The notes under the pieces are model-generated. The model was not told the origin of the DNA, did not search any database, and saw only the letters and a program-made list of their open reading frames with translations. 5,831 bases of DNA from CAYRMV01 sp964425255 (GTDB taxonomy: Bacteria > Bacteroidota > Bacteroidia > Flavobacteriales_D > Crocinitomicaceae): the NCBI GenBank assembly GCA_964425255.1, contig CAYRMV010000183.1, forward strand, positions 1 through 5,831, read 5' to 3'. A program made the position numbers and the translations under genes. Shown piece by piece: positions 1 through 5,788 of the stretch (its first letter is position 1; each line of letters starts with the position of its first letter).

Positions 1-966
1 CAGGAAATCAAAGACAAATACAATCAAGCGTACAAACTGGACACAACACAAGTCGAGCAAGAGAAATACGAAGTACTTCATCGCATTTTACTTTTAAATC
101 GATTTCACCCAAAAAATGCGCAGTACATTTTGCATGCCTACCAAAAATCGGGCTTGGAAGTGGAAGCGCTTCGCATGTTGGACGCAGCCGATTTGATGTT
201 GAAAGACAACCAAAATTACCAAAAAGAAAAGCAAAAAACTCTTGCCGAAATCCATCGAAACCAGCGTTATAAAAATACAAGCGTGTTTGATTGGATGAAT
301 ATTTCCGAATGGCAAGATTTCAAAATTGCTGTTGCAAAAGACAAAAAACTGATCGATTCTGTGGCTCAACTTACTGGTGTGGAAGGTCGATTGATCGTTT
401 CTTGTTTGGTAGGAGAACAAATCCGCTTATTCAATTCAAAACGAGAAATTTACAAGCGATATATCGGTCCGATGAAAGTTCTGTCCGTGGAAACGCAATT
501 TTCATTTGGTGTAACCGGAATCAAAGAATTGACAGCCAAAAACATTGAAAAATACTTGAAATCACCCAATTCGGTTTATTACTTAGGTTCAGAATACGAA
601 ACCTTGTTGGATTTCAAAACACTAGATACTGCAACAGAGCGAATGGCTCGATTGACTGATTACCGCAATCACTTTTATTCGTACATGTATGCGGCTGTTT
701 TTCTGAAACAAGTTAAAGTTCAATGGGAAAAAGCAGGTTTCCCGATCGACAATCGTCCGGAAATTTTAGCCACTTTATTCAATGTTGGATTTCCACAATC
801 CAAACCAAAAGCCAATCCGTTAGTAGGAGGTTCGACGATTAAAATCTATGACAAACCTCATACATTTGGATCGATTGCTTATCAATTTTATTATTCGGGT
901 GAACTTTTTGATCTTTTTCCGTTTGAAAAACAAAAATTTGATTTCAACAAAAATGACCAAATCTAA
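1..966 (+). CDS. Lysozyme/lytic-transglycosylase-like protein, 5' end cut by window edge
   Basis: The frame is open from base 1 to the TAA at 964-966, giving 321 visible residues; the true start lies upstream. The first ~90 residues look helical and charged, with no recognised domain. From about residue 115 the pattern follows the lysozyme-like fold of lytic transglycosylases: a helix with a candidate catalytic Glu (E139 in LVGEQIRLF), then SFGVTGIK (168-175) where SLT enzymes carry S-x-G-[LV]-M-Q-I, a helix rich in Y/F/H, and ATLFNVGF (257-264) where they have A-x-x-Y-N-x-G. The last ~50 residues resemble a conserved tail (NPLVGGSTIKIYDKP). An N-terminal export signal cannot be checked. If active it would cleave peptidoglycan in the envelope, but the Gln-to-Lys change in the second motif makes this uncertain. 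The 3' end overlaps the next gene by 14 bp, suggesting co-transcription. The fold assignment is inference from motif order. Confidence 0.85.
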   Translation, partial: QEIKDKYNQAYKLDTTQVEQEKYEVLHRILLLNRFHPKNAQYILHAYQKSGLEVEALRMLDAADLMLKDNQNYQKEKQKTLAEIHRNQRYKNTSVFDWMNISEWQDFKIAVAKDKKLIDSVAQLTGVEGRLIVSCLVGEQIRLFNSKREIYKRYIGPMKVLSVETQFSFGVTGIKELTAKNIEKYLKSPNSVYYLGSEYETLLDFKTLDTATERMARLTDYRNHFYSYMYAAVFLKQVKVQWEKAGFPIDNRPEILATLFNVGFPQSKPKANPLVGGSTIKIYDKPHTFGSIAYQFYYSGELFDLFPFEKQKFDFNKNDQI

Positions 967-1786
967 CATTCTATTTTTCACTTTTGTCCTTCTAGCGAAA
1001 TGTACTTTTTCCCAAGAAAAAAAACAAGTTTTAACTTGGGATTCGCTTTTACCTGGATTACAATTGGTTCAAATAGACGCACCTGTAAAATCGAATGTGG
1101 GTGATTCAAAAATAACGATTGTTCAAATCAATCCCACTTTTTTTGAAACTGATTTATACACAGCAACCTCGAACAAAAAACAAAAACTTACCGCACTAGA
1201 ACTCGCAGATTCCATGCAATATCAGGTTTTGTTCAATGCGGGAATGTATGAGCTGAGTTCGGGTTTTAAGCATCGTGGTTTTCTGAAAAATGGGAATCAT
1301 TTCAACAATTCCACGATCAATCCAAATTACAATGCAATGCTTTGTTTGGACCCGATTGATTCAACCCAAAACTCACTGCAAGTGAAAGACTTGAGTTGTG
1401 AAAGTTGGAACACAATTAAAAATAAATACGCGTCATTCTCTCAAGGTCCAAGAATGATTGCTTGCGACAGCGAACCCATGTCGTGGAACAAAAAGAAACA
1501 AAGCTGTAGCATGCTTATTTTAGGAATTGATCGGGCTGAAAATGTATATCTTTTCTTTACGCGTTCCCCCTACTCACACAGCCAAATGATTGCATTTATA
1601 CAACAATTGCCTTTGGAAATTTCCACCACGATGTATCTTGAAGGTGGACCTGAAACGAGTTTGTACATTTGTACCGAAGAAAAAGAATATTCGTTCATAG
1701 GTAGCTACGTATCAGACACCTATGAACGAGATGACAATGTTCATTTTTGGAAATTACCCAATTGGATCGGACTAAAACAAAAATAA
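953..1786 (+). CDS. Secreted phosphodiester glycosidase family protein (NAGPA/DUF2233-like)
   Basis: This is a 277-residue protein. I chose the ATG at 953 because it begins a clear signal peptide (MTKSNILFFTFVLLAKCTFS, cleavage probably before Q21). The in-frame ATG at 848 would put 35 unrelated residues before it and overlap the upstream gene by 119 bp. LAKC is not a good lipobox, so a soluble periplasmic or secreted protein is more likely than a lipoprotein. Family marks are VLFNAGMYE (92-100), GFLKNG (109-114), SQGPRMI (163-169), MYLEGGPETSLY (227-238) and a terminal FWKLPNWIG (265-273). These match the DUF2233/NAGPA fold, named for the human enzyme that uncovers mannose-6-phosphate by splitting GlcNAc-phosphodiesters. 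Bacterial substrates are mostly unknown. E230 sits where many relatives have Asp (LDGG). The 14-bp overlap with the upstream gene suggests translational coupling. The family call is fairly sure; the substrate is not known. Confidence 0.9.
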   Translation: MTKSNILFFTFVLLAKCTFSQEKKQVLTWDSLLPGLQLVQIDAPVKSNVGDSKITIVQINPTFFETDLYTATSNKKQKLTALELADSMQYQVLFNAGMYELSSGFKHRGFLKNGNHFNNSTINPNYNAMLCLDPIDSTQNSLQVKDLSCESWNTIKNKYASFSQGPRMIACDSEPMSWNKKKQSCSMLILGIDRAENVYLFFTRSPYSHSQMIAFIQQLPLEISTTMYLEGGPETSLYICTEEKEYSFIGSYVSDTYERDDNVHFWKLPNWIGLKQK

Positions 1787-1804
1787 ATAGTTCCTGTTAT
1801 TTTT
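1779..1804. terminator. Weak inverted repeat at convergent gene ends, possible bidirectional terminator
   Basis: AAAAATAA (1779-1786) and TTATTTTT (1797-1804) form a perfect 8-bp inverted repeat around a 10-base loop, and each arm contains the stop codon of one of the two converging genes. The stem is A/T only, so it is thermodynamically weak. The T-rich arm would follow the stem in either direction. Both genes end in Lys-stop (AAA TAA), so the symmetry may simply reflect that. Confidence 0.25.
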
Positions 1805-3179
1805 CCTGAAGAAAACGGAGCATTTCAACTAATACTTCTTGATTGAATGTCTCCTCCAGTTCACCATATTCGGCAACTGTACATTCCGAACAAGTTTGAA
1901 ATATATGATTTAAATTGGGAAAAAATTGGATTTTTACTTGCTTGTTTCCGTTGTCGACAAGCGTATTCATGATTCCCATTAAATTTTCTTTGTACAAAAC
2001 TTGAATATCATTTTCACCATTCAATGCCAAAACACGGCATTTCATGTCTTTCAGGTATTTTTCTGGCGAGTAATTGATGAAATAGCGAAACCAATTCGAC
2101 GCATACATTTCAATCGACGATTCGGTTTGTTTCCGCATTTCAACTTGCTCTTCAGCGGTTAATTCCTGCAATTGTTTTTCCAACTCGATGCGCAAGGCAG
2201 ATTTTAAGTCTTTGGTAGACAAATCCGACTTCAATAAATCGTAGACTTTTCGCCCATTTTTCAGCATTTGACTCGTTTGTTCTTCAGGAATTTGCTGACT
2301 TCGATTCACGGCACTAATTTGCAATAACATCAACGAATCAATGTCTATACCTGGAGCTGCTAAAAAAATCACATTTTCAACTTGTTTATTTCGAGCTGCC
2401 ACAATTTGTGCAATCAAACCTCCCTCACTGTGACCAACCAAGCCCACTTTGGAAGGATTGATCTTCTTTTGTTTCTGAAGAAATTGGAAAACAGCCTCCG
2501 CATCATTAGCAAAATCGGCAGAAGTTGCTGTAGAAAAACTTCCTGTTGAATTACCGATTCCGCGATCATCATAACGCAAAACAGCAATACCATTTCTTGT
2601 CAAATAATCCGCTATGATCCAAAATGGTTTGTGTCCCATGATTTCCTCATCGCGGTTTTGAGGTCCCGAACCACTAATCAATACAACAGCAGGAAACGGT
2701 CCTTTTCCTTTTGGAAGCGTTAATGTTCCTGCAAGGGAATTTCCATCTTTTTCATTTTTGATAATCACTTCTTTTTCCGAATATGGAAAGGGTTTTTTAG
2801 GCTCTTGTGGTCGGTTGGGTTCTTTGAAAACGGCAATCCCTTTTTTTAAGTGTAAAGGTAATTGCAAATTTGCTTGTAAGAATTCTCCAGAAATCGAATC
2901 AGATTGAATCAGATTGCCCTGGTATTTCATGTTGAGCATCGCAATTTCCAGGTATACATTATTTTCAATGACTTGAATAGATGAAAAAGGTATTCCATTC
3001 ATTTTTTGAGTCGGACTATCCATTGTTCCAGACCAAACTCCTTGATTTTGTTGAAAATGAAACACAAGCGGAAGTCTCGAACCCGAAACCGAAAGTTCAC
3101 CAGACCAATCTCCTTCCAACGTTTGACTGAAAATAAAAGTACTGAAAAACAGACAAGTAAAAAGAAATAATTTATTCAT
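1797..3179 (-). CDS. Secreted alpha/beta hydrolase (serine esterase/peptidase type)
   Basis: This is a 460-residue protein. Residues 1-18 form a signal peptide (MNKLFLFTCLFFSTFIFS, cleavage before Q19), so it acts outside the cytoplasm. Residues ~20-115 form a beta-rich N-terminal domain (GDWSGELSV, VWSGTMDSP) of the kind found before such hydrolases in Bacteroidota. Residues ~135-460 form an alpha/beta hydrolase fold: LISGSGPQNRD (168-177, oxyanion region), LRYDDRGIGNSTG (201-213), the nucleophile elbow GHSEGG with S251, LNGENDIQV with candidate acid D391, and PNLNHIFQ with H425. The Ser-Asp-His triad is therefore complete. A cap-like helical insert lies at ~295-370. The substrate is unknown; ester, thioester or peptide are all possible. 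It is the last gene of a three-gene operon, 5 bp after the membrane protein gene. No Shine-Dalgarno is visible before the ATG. Confidence 0.93.
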   Translation of the reverse strand: MNKLFLFTCLFFSTFIFSQTLEGDWSGELSVSGSRLPLVFHFQQNQGVWSGTMDSPTQKMNGIPFSSIQVIENNVYLEIAMLNMKYQGNLIQSDSISGEFLQANLQLPLHLKKGIAVFKEPNRPQEPKKPFPYSEKEVIIKNEKDGNSLAGTLTLPKGKGPFPAVVLISGSGPQNRDEEIMGHKPFWIIADYLTRNGIAVLRYDDRGIGNSTGSFSTATSADFANDAEAVFQFLQKQKKINPSKVGLVGHSEGGLIAQIVAARNKQVENVIFLAAPGIDIDSLMLLQISAVNRSQQIPEEQTSQMLKNGRKVYDLLKSDLSTKDLKSALRIELEKQLQELTAEEQVEMRKQTESSIEMYASNWFRYFINYSPEKYLKDMKCRVLALNGENDIQVLYKENLMGIMNTLVDNGNKQVKIQFFPNLNHIFQTCSECTVAEYGELEETFNQEVLVEMLRFLQEK

Positions 3180-3184
3180 AATGA

Positions 3185-3775
3185 TTATTTTAAGAATTGA
3201 TAAATAAGGATTTTCGACATGATTTCAGCCAACAAAACACAGGCAATGAATGTGAATATAAATTTGCCCCCTTTTCCGTTCGCTGTCGTTTTAAATGCTT
3301 GAAACATCCAAGTAATGTACCAAATGATAAAAAGGGTCGAAAAAATACCAATTCCAATCAACCACATCATTTCATCCGCTTTGGGGAAAACAATTTTTCC
3401 TGCTTTCAATTCATTTTCGATGTTGTCACCGATTCGCGAAAAGTAGCCAGTGAAATTAAACAAAGGAAGAATCAACAAGGGAATTCGGGAAAAGGTCATG
3501 GTTCCTAATAAATCAATCCAGCGCATCCGCGAATTCAAAATCCATTTTCCTGCAAGTCCAAAAAAGAGGTACATGGAAAATAAATTGATGAGCATTTCGC
3601 TTATAGAATCGACTAGGGATTCAACTTTTCCGTAATGAGTATCTAAAATTCCATCAAAATGGGTTTGAAAAAAATAGCCCATCAAAACTTGAGCAACACA
3701 AGCGATTAAACCGATAAAAAAAGCTTTTTCACCTGCAATTTTTTGATACGGATTGATTAAAATAGCGTTTTTCAT
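3185..3775 (-). CDS. Yip1-like polytopic membrane protein
   Basis: This 196-residue protein is predicted by eye to have five membrane helices: ~18-37, 59-80, 88-110, 136-160 and 171-193. The short N-terminus (MKNAILINPYQKIAGEKAFF) and the arrangement of five helices with a longer loop (~110-135, charged) after the third resemble bacterial Yip1-domain proteins. These are small integral membrane proteins of poorly known role, often encoded beside zinc-ribbon proteins or exported enzymes. No catalytic motif is seen. Translation starts one base after the stop of the upstream zinc-ribbon/HTH gene (TAA G ATG), and the hydrolase gene starts 5 bp after its own stop, so all three are almost certainly one transcript. 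The membrane location is secure; the Yip1 family assignment is moderate. Confidence 0.88.
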   Translation of the reverse strand: MKNAILINPYQKIAGEKAFFIGLIACVAQVLMGYFFQTHFDGILDTHYGKVESLVDSISEMLINLFSMYLFFGLAGKWILNSRMRWIDLLGTMTFSRIPLLILPLFNFTGYFSRIGDNIENELKAGKIVFPKADEMMWLIGIGIFSTLFIIWYITWMFQAFKTTANGKGGKFIFTFIACVLLAEIMSKILIYQFLK

Positions 3776-3776
3776 C

Positions 3777-4055
3777 TTATTTGTTTTTCATTTCTAATTG
3801 TTTTACTTTTTCGATCAAGTCATCAATGACATTCCGCATCGTTGGGTAACTGATGTTTCGTTGAGCTGCCATTTCCTTGATACTTCCACTCGATTTAAAA
3901 AAGGCCAAAACAAAATCTTGCTCTTCGGAAGTCAATTGAGCTAAAATCGGCAAAGGATATTGACCTTCTACAACCGTTTCACAAGCAGGACAATGCATTT
4001 TTTGTACTTCCATCAAAGAAGTGCAACTGGGGCAAATTCGCGGTAATTGTTTCAT
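3777..4055 (-). CDS. DUF2089-type zinc-ribbon/HTH protein, probable regulator
   Basis: This is a 92-residue protein. The N-terminus has two CxxC pairs, CPSC (8-11) and CPAC (22-25), forming a zinc ribbon. A short EGQYPLPILAQLTSEEQDFV linker (30-49) follows, then a helix-turn-helix-like region (~57-84; GSIKEMAAQRNISYPTMRNVIDDLIEKV spans it) in which NISYPTMRN would be the recognition helix. This layout and the G-x-Y/F...L...E...F...GS-I-K-E...S-Y-P-T-x-R-N pattern match the DUF2089 family, whose members look like small DNA-binding regulators. The length is normal for the family. It is the first gene of the operon with the Yip1-like protein and the hydrolase, and a candidate -7 box lies 31 bp upstream of its start. 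Control of its own operon is plausible but inferred. No Shine-Dalgarno precedes the ATG; the leader is A/T-rich. Confidence 0.92.
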   Translation of the reverse strand: MKQLPRICPSCTSLMEVQKMHCPACETVVEGQYPLPILAQLTSEEQDFVLAFFKSSGSIKEMAAQRNISYPTMRNVIDDLIEKVKQLEMKNK

Positions 4056-4086
4056 ATTTTTTAAATAAATAGAATCAAATTTTAAA

Positions 4087-4094
4087 CAAAGTTA
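4087..4094 (-). promoter_or_regulatory. Candidate Bacteroidota -7 box for the minus-strand operon
   Basis: Read on the minus strand this is TAACTTTG, an exact match to TAnnTTTG. It lies 31 bp before the ATG at 4055, implying a leader of roughly 25 bases. No convincing TTG -33 element is found 19-21 bases further upstream, where the sequence is only A/T. In such AT-rich DNA a chance match is possible. Confidence 0.45.
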
Positions 4095-4101
4095 AACAAA
4101 A

Positions 4102-4136
4102 TTTTAATTTAATTAAAAAAATATATTTTTAAAAAT
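4102..4136. repeat. A/T-only palindromes in the divergent intergenic region
   Basis: TTTTAAT (4102-4108) and ATTAAAA (4112-4118) are 7-bp arms around a 3-base centre. ATTTTTAAAAAT (4125-4136) is a perfect 12-bp palindrome. Both lie between the candidate divergent promoters, inside a run with almost no G or C. They may aid DNA bending or melting, or simply reflect base composition. Confidence 0.4.
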
Positions 4137-4148
4137 CGAATTTACACG

Positions 4149-4156
4149 TAAGTTTG
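4149..4156 (+). promoter_or_regulatory. Alternative forward -7 box
   Basis: TAAGTTTG is an exact TAnnTTTG match, 100 bp upstream of the aminotransferase start. It would give a leader of about 95 bases. There is no -33 element at the usual distance. It overlaps the first copy of the TTGGTTAAA repeat. It is less likely than the closer box at 4210. Confidence 0.25.
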
Positions 4157-4182
4157 GTTAAAGGTATTTTTACTTGGTTAAA
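4154..4182 (+). repeat. Direct repeat TTGGTTAAA, two copies 20 bp apart
   Basis: The copies are at 4154-4162 and 4174-4182. Their starts are 20 bp apart, about two helical turns, which places both on one face of the DNA. GTTAAA also occurs at 4091-4096 beside the reverse -7 box. The second copy runs into TAAAC-G-GTTTA (4179-4189), a 5-bp-arm inverted repeat at the -33 position of the forward promoter. This is a candidate operator; the binding protein is unknown. Confidence 0.4.
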
Positions 4183-4209
4183 CGGTTTAGTATTTCCAAA
4201 TTGAATCCG

Positions 4210-4217
4210 TATTTTTG
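4210..4217 (+). promoter_or_regulatory. Candidate -7 box for the aminotransferase gene
   Basis: TATTTTTG is an exact TAnnTTTG match, 39 bp before the ATG at 4257, so a start of transcription near 4223 would leave a leader of about 35 bases. At the -33 position there is only TTTA (4186-4189), a one-base miss of TTTG. The leader (ACGAAAAAAAAGATCAAC) is A-rich and has no Shine-Dalgarno, as is usual in Bacteroidota. Confidence 0.5.
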
Positions 4218-4256
4218 CATTCAAAATAAAATAGACCCACGAAAAAAAAGATCAAC

Positions 4257-5513
4257 ATGAAAATGTCTCAATTAGCCGAGCATATTGTCGGTTCAGAAAT
4301 AATCAAACTTGCCGGACAAGTAAATGAAAAGATAAAACAAGGTGAAAAAATAATCAACTTAACAATTGGCGATTTTAATCCGAAAGAATTCCCCATTCCA
4401 GTTGAACTAAAAAAGGCAATCATAGCTGGTTACGAAGCCGAACAAACCAATTACCCACCTGCAGATGGAATTTTGGAGTTACGTGAATCTGTTTCGAATT
4501 TGTTGGCTAAAAGAGCACATTTAAACTATGCACCCAATGAAATATTAATTGCAGGTGGTGCAAGACCCGTTATTTACAGCATTTTCAGAACCTTAGTTGA
4601 TAAAGACGACACGGTTATTTTTGCTGTTCCTTCTTGGAATAACAATCATTTCAGTTATCTAAATGGCGCGAAAGCCCAAATTATCGAAGCAAAGCCTGAG
4701 TCCAATTTCATGCCAACTGCTGCCGACATTGCTCCTTTTATTCAAGAAGCGACATTGGTTGCTTTGTGTTCACCTCAAAATCCTACGGGAACGGTTTTTA
4801 CCCAAGAAGGACTGGCAGAAATTTGCGACTTGATTCTAGCAGAAAATCAACGAAGATCGGCTGACCAAAAACCGGTTTATTTGATGTATGATCAAATTTA
4901 TTGGGAATTAACTTACGGTGAAATTGAACATGTCAATCCTGTTTCTATTAATCCTGCAATGAGGCCATATACCGTGTTTGTCGATGGAATTTCGAAATCA
5001 TTAGCTGCTACTGGTGTTCGTGTTGGTTGGAGCATGGGGCCTAAGGAGATTATTGACAAAATGAAAGCCATTTTGACTCACATCGGCGCTTGGGCACCAA
5101 AAGCAGAACAACACGCAACTGCTTCCTTTTTAGCAAACGAAGAAGCGTATATTTCCTTTTTGGTAAAACAGCGTGAAAAAGTAGAGGCTCGTTTGCAAGG
5201 TTTGTACAAAGGACTTCTTGAATTAAAACAAGCAGGTTTGGGCGTAGATGTGATCACTCCTCAAGCCGCTATCTATCTGACAGTTCAATTCAATTTAGTT
5301 GGTAAAACAACCGAATCAGGTAAAAAACTGGAAAAAACAGCGGATGTAACACAATACATTTTAGACGAAGCAAAAATAGCCATTGTACCATTTTACGCTT
5401 TCGGAACTTCGAATGATTCAGCTTGGTATCGTTTTTCTGTAGGTACTTGTGGAATAAACGATGTTCCTGTTGTGATTTCAAATTTACGCGAAGCTCTTCA
5501 AAAATTAAAATAA
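4257..5513 (+). CDS. PLP-dependent class I/II aminotransferase (aspartate aminotransferase-like)
   Basis: This 418-residue cytoplasmic enzyme is complete and close to the usual fold-type I length of ~400. It should transfer an amino group between an amino acid and a 2-oxo acid through pyridoxal phosphate. Visible landmarks are TNYPPADGILELRESV (65-80, substrate-side Tyr/Pro segment), GGAR (100-103, phosphate-binding turn), W127 in PSW (the ring-stacking position), SPQNPTG (172-178, N175), YDQIY (211-215, D212 to the pyridine nitrogen and Y215), SKSLAATGVRVGW (246-258, Schiff-base K247 and phosphate-binding R255) and YRFSVG (391-396, R392 to the substrate carboxylate). All key residues are present. 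Substrate specificity cannot be read with confidence; aspartate or aromatic amino acids are possible. Two Met codons (4257 and 4263) could start translation and I took the first. The gene seems to be transcribed alone, with a repeat element beginning 16 bp after its stop. Confidence 0.95.
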   Translation: MKMSQLAEHIVGSEIIKLAGQVNEKIKQGEKIINLTIGDFNPKEFPIPVELKKAIIAGYEAEQTNYPPADGILELRESVSNLLAKRAHLNYAPNEILIAGGARPVIYSIFRTLVDKDDTVIFAVPSWNNNHFSYLNGAKAQIIEAKPESNFMPTAADIAPFIQEATLVALCSPQNPTGTVFTQEGLAEICDLILAENQRRSADQKPVYLMYDQIYWELTYGEIEHVNPVSINPAMRPYTVFVDGISKSLAATGVRVGWSMGPKEIIDKMKAILTHIGAWAPKAEQHATASFLANEEAYISFLVKQREKVEARLQGLYKGLLELKQAGLGVDVITPQAAIYLTVQFNLVGKTTESGKKLEKTADVTQYILDEAKIAIVPFYAFGTSNDSAWYRFSVGTCGINDVPVVISNLREALQKLK

Positions 5514-5529
5514 TAGATCCACATTTTTT

Positions 5530-5553
5530 TAACCTCAGTTCGATTCTTAAAAC
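5530..5553 (+). repeat. Left terminal inverted repeat
   Basis: TAACCTCAGTTCGATT (5530-5545) is identical to the reverse complement of 5764-5779. The next eight bases (CTTAAAAC) pair with 5756-5763 with two mismatches, at 5546 and 5549. A 24-base perfect or near-perfect match 200 bases apart is far beyond chance in this window. Confidence 0.9.
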
Positions 5554-5671
5554 AAAGTCAAAATTAATTAAATAACTTAGTTACAAGGCAGATTTTAAAA
5601 GGGATAGCGAGCTATCTCGTTAAAATCTAACGAAGGAAATAAGTTGTTAAATTAAATTCAAATGTGACTTT
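5554..5671. other. Long imperfect hairpin inside the repeat element
   Basis: Successive nested arms pair: AAAGTCA (5554-5560) with TGACTTT (5665-5671); TTAATT (5564-5569) with AATTAA (5650-5655); AACTTA (5574-5579) with TAAGTT (5640-5645); AGATTTTAA (5590-5598) with TTAAAATCT (5620-5628); and GATAGC (5603-5608) with GCTATC (5611-5616) at the tip. Bulges and an internal loop separate the arms. There is no T run after the stem, so it is not a standard terminator. Nested pairing over 118 bases suggests a conserved fold in DNA or RNA. Confidence 0.75.
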
Positions 5672-5672
5672 T

Positions 5673-5722
5673 CACCTCTAAACAGCACCGCGAACAGCAG
5701 CACCGCAGGTAATTTATAGGTG
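5673..5722. other. Second hairpin of the repeat element
   Basis: CACCTcTAAA (5673-5682) pairs with TTTAtAGGTG (5713-5722), 9 of 10 positions. The loop holds the GC-rich CAGCACCGC repeats. The right arm can instead pair as GGTGT (5719-5723) with ACACC (5728-5732) around TTTG, so two mutually exclusive folds are possible. Confidence 0.55.
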
Positions 5723-5743
5723 TTTTGACACCGCGCTAGCAGC
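5683..5743 (+). repeat. GC-rich short repeats, three CACCGC copies
   Basis: CAGCACCGC occurs at 5683-5691 and 5698-5706, 15 bp apart. A third, related copy, CACCGCGctAGCAGC (5729-5743), resembles CACCGCGAACAGCAGC at 5686-5701. Positions 5683-5710 have 19 G/C of 28, against mostly A/T around them. They lie within the inverted-repeat element. Confidence 0.6.
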
Positions 5744-5755
5744 TACGAAGTAAAA

Positions 5756-5779
5756 GTTTGAATAATCGAACTGAGGTTA
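5756..5779 (-). repeat. Right terminal inverted repeat
   Basis: ATCGAACTGAGGTTA (5765-5779) and the bases inward to 5756 are the reverse complement of the left repeat, with 22 of 24 positions matching. It ends 9 bases before the ATG at 5789. Confidence 0.9.
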
Positions 5780-5788
5780 CAAGTGAAA

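Larger units (their letters stand above)
5530..5779. mobile_element. MITE/REPIN-like element, 250 bp, bounded by 24-bp inverted repeats
   Basis: The segment starts with TAACCTCAGTTCGATT and ends with its exact reverse complement. The match extends to 24 bases with two mismatches. It contains no believable coding frame. Inside are a long imperfect hairpin (5554-5671), a second one (5673-5722) and a GC-rich repeated block, in clear contrast to the AT-rich surroundings. It fills nearly all the space between the aminotransferase stop and a possible next gene. No target-site duplication is visible: the left flank is a T run and the right flank is CAAGTG. Terminal repeats, small size and no gene fit a non-autonomous transposon derivative (MITE) or a paired REP element. 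A structured non-coding RNA is the main alternative. The repeats and hairpins are seen directly; mobility is inferred. Confidence 0.65.

Noticed and set aside
130..132. TTG at 130 as start of the first gene
   Set aside because: The frame is open and codes plausible helical protein back to base 1, so this TTG is an internal Leu codon of a gene cut by the window edge.
8..548. Other-frame open stretches over the first gene, both strands
   Set aside because: They lie within the lysozyme-like coding region and show no recognisable domain or sensible start context.
848..952. ATG at 848 as start of the phosphodiester glycosidase
   Set aside because: The 35 added residues would lie before a clear signal peptide that begins at 953, and the sequence there is explained by the upstream gene's frame.
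3197..3635. Open frames on the plus strand within the membrane protein gene
   Set aside because: They lie wholly opposite the Yip1-like gene, have low-complexity basic composition and show no family motif; they are shadows.
5514..5530. Rho-independent terminator after the aminotransferase
   Set aside because: There is a run of seven T's at 5524-5530 but no stem-loop directly before it.
5531..5548. tRNA T-arm-like GTTCGATTC in the left terminal repeat, suggesting a tRNA gene or att site
   Set aside because: The flanking bases do not form the T stem, and the bases upstream are the end of the aminotransferase gene with no acceptor, D or anticodon arms.
5554..5671. Integron attC site
   Set aside because: The hairpin lacks a recognisable pair of R boxes with conserved GTT/AAC cores in the right arrangement, and there is no integrase or gene cassette nearby.
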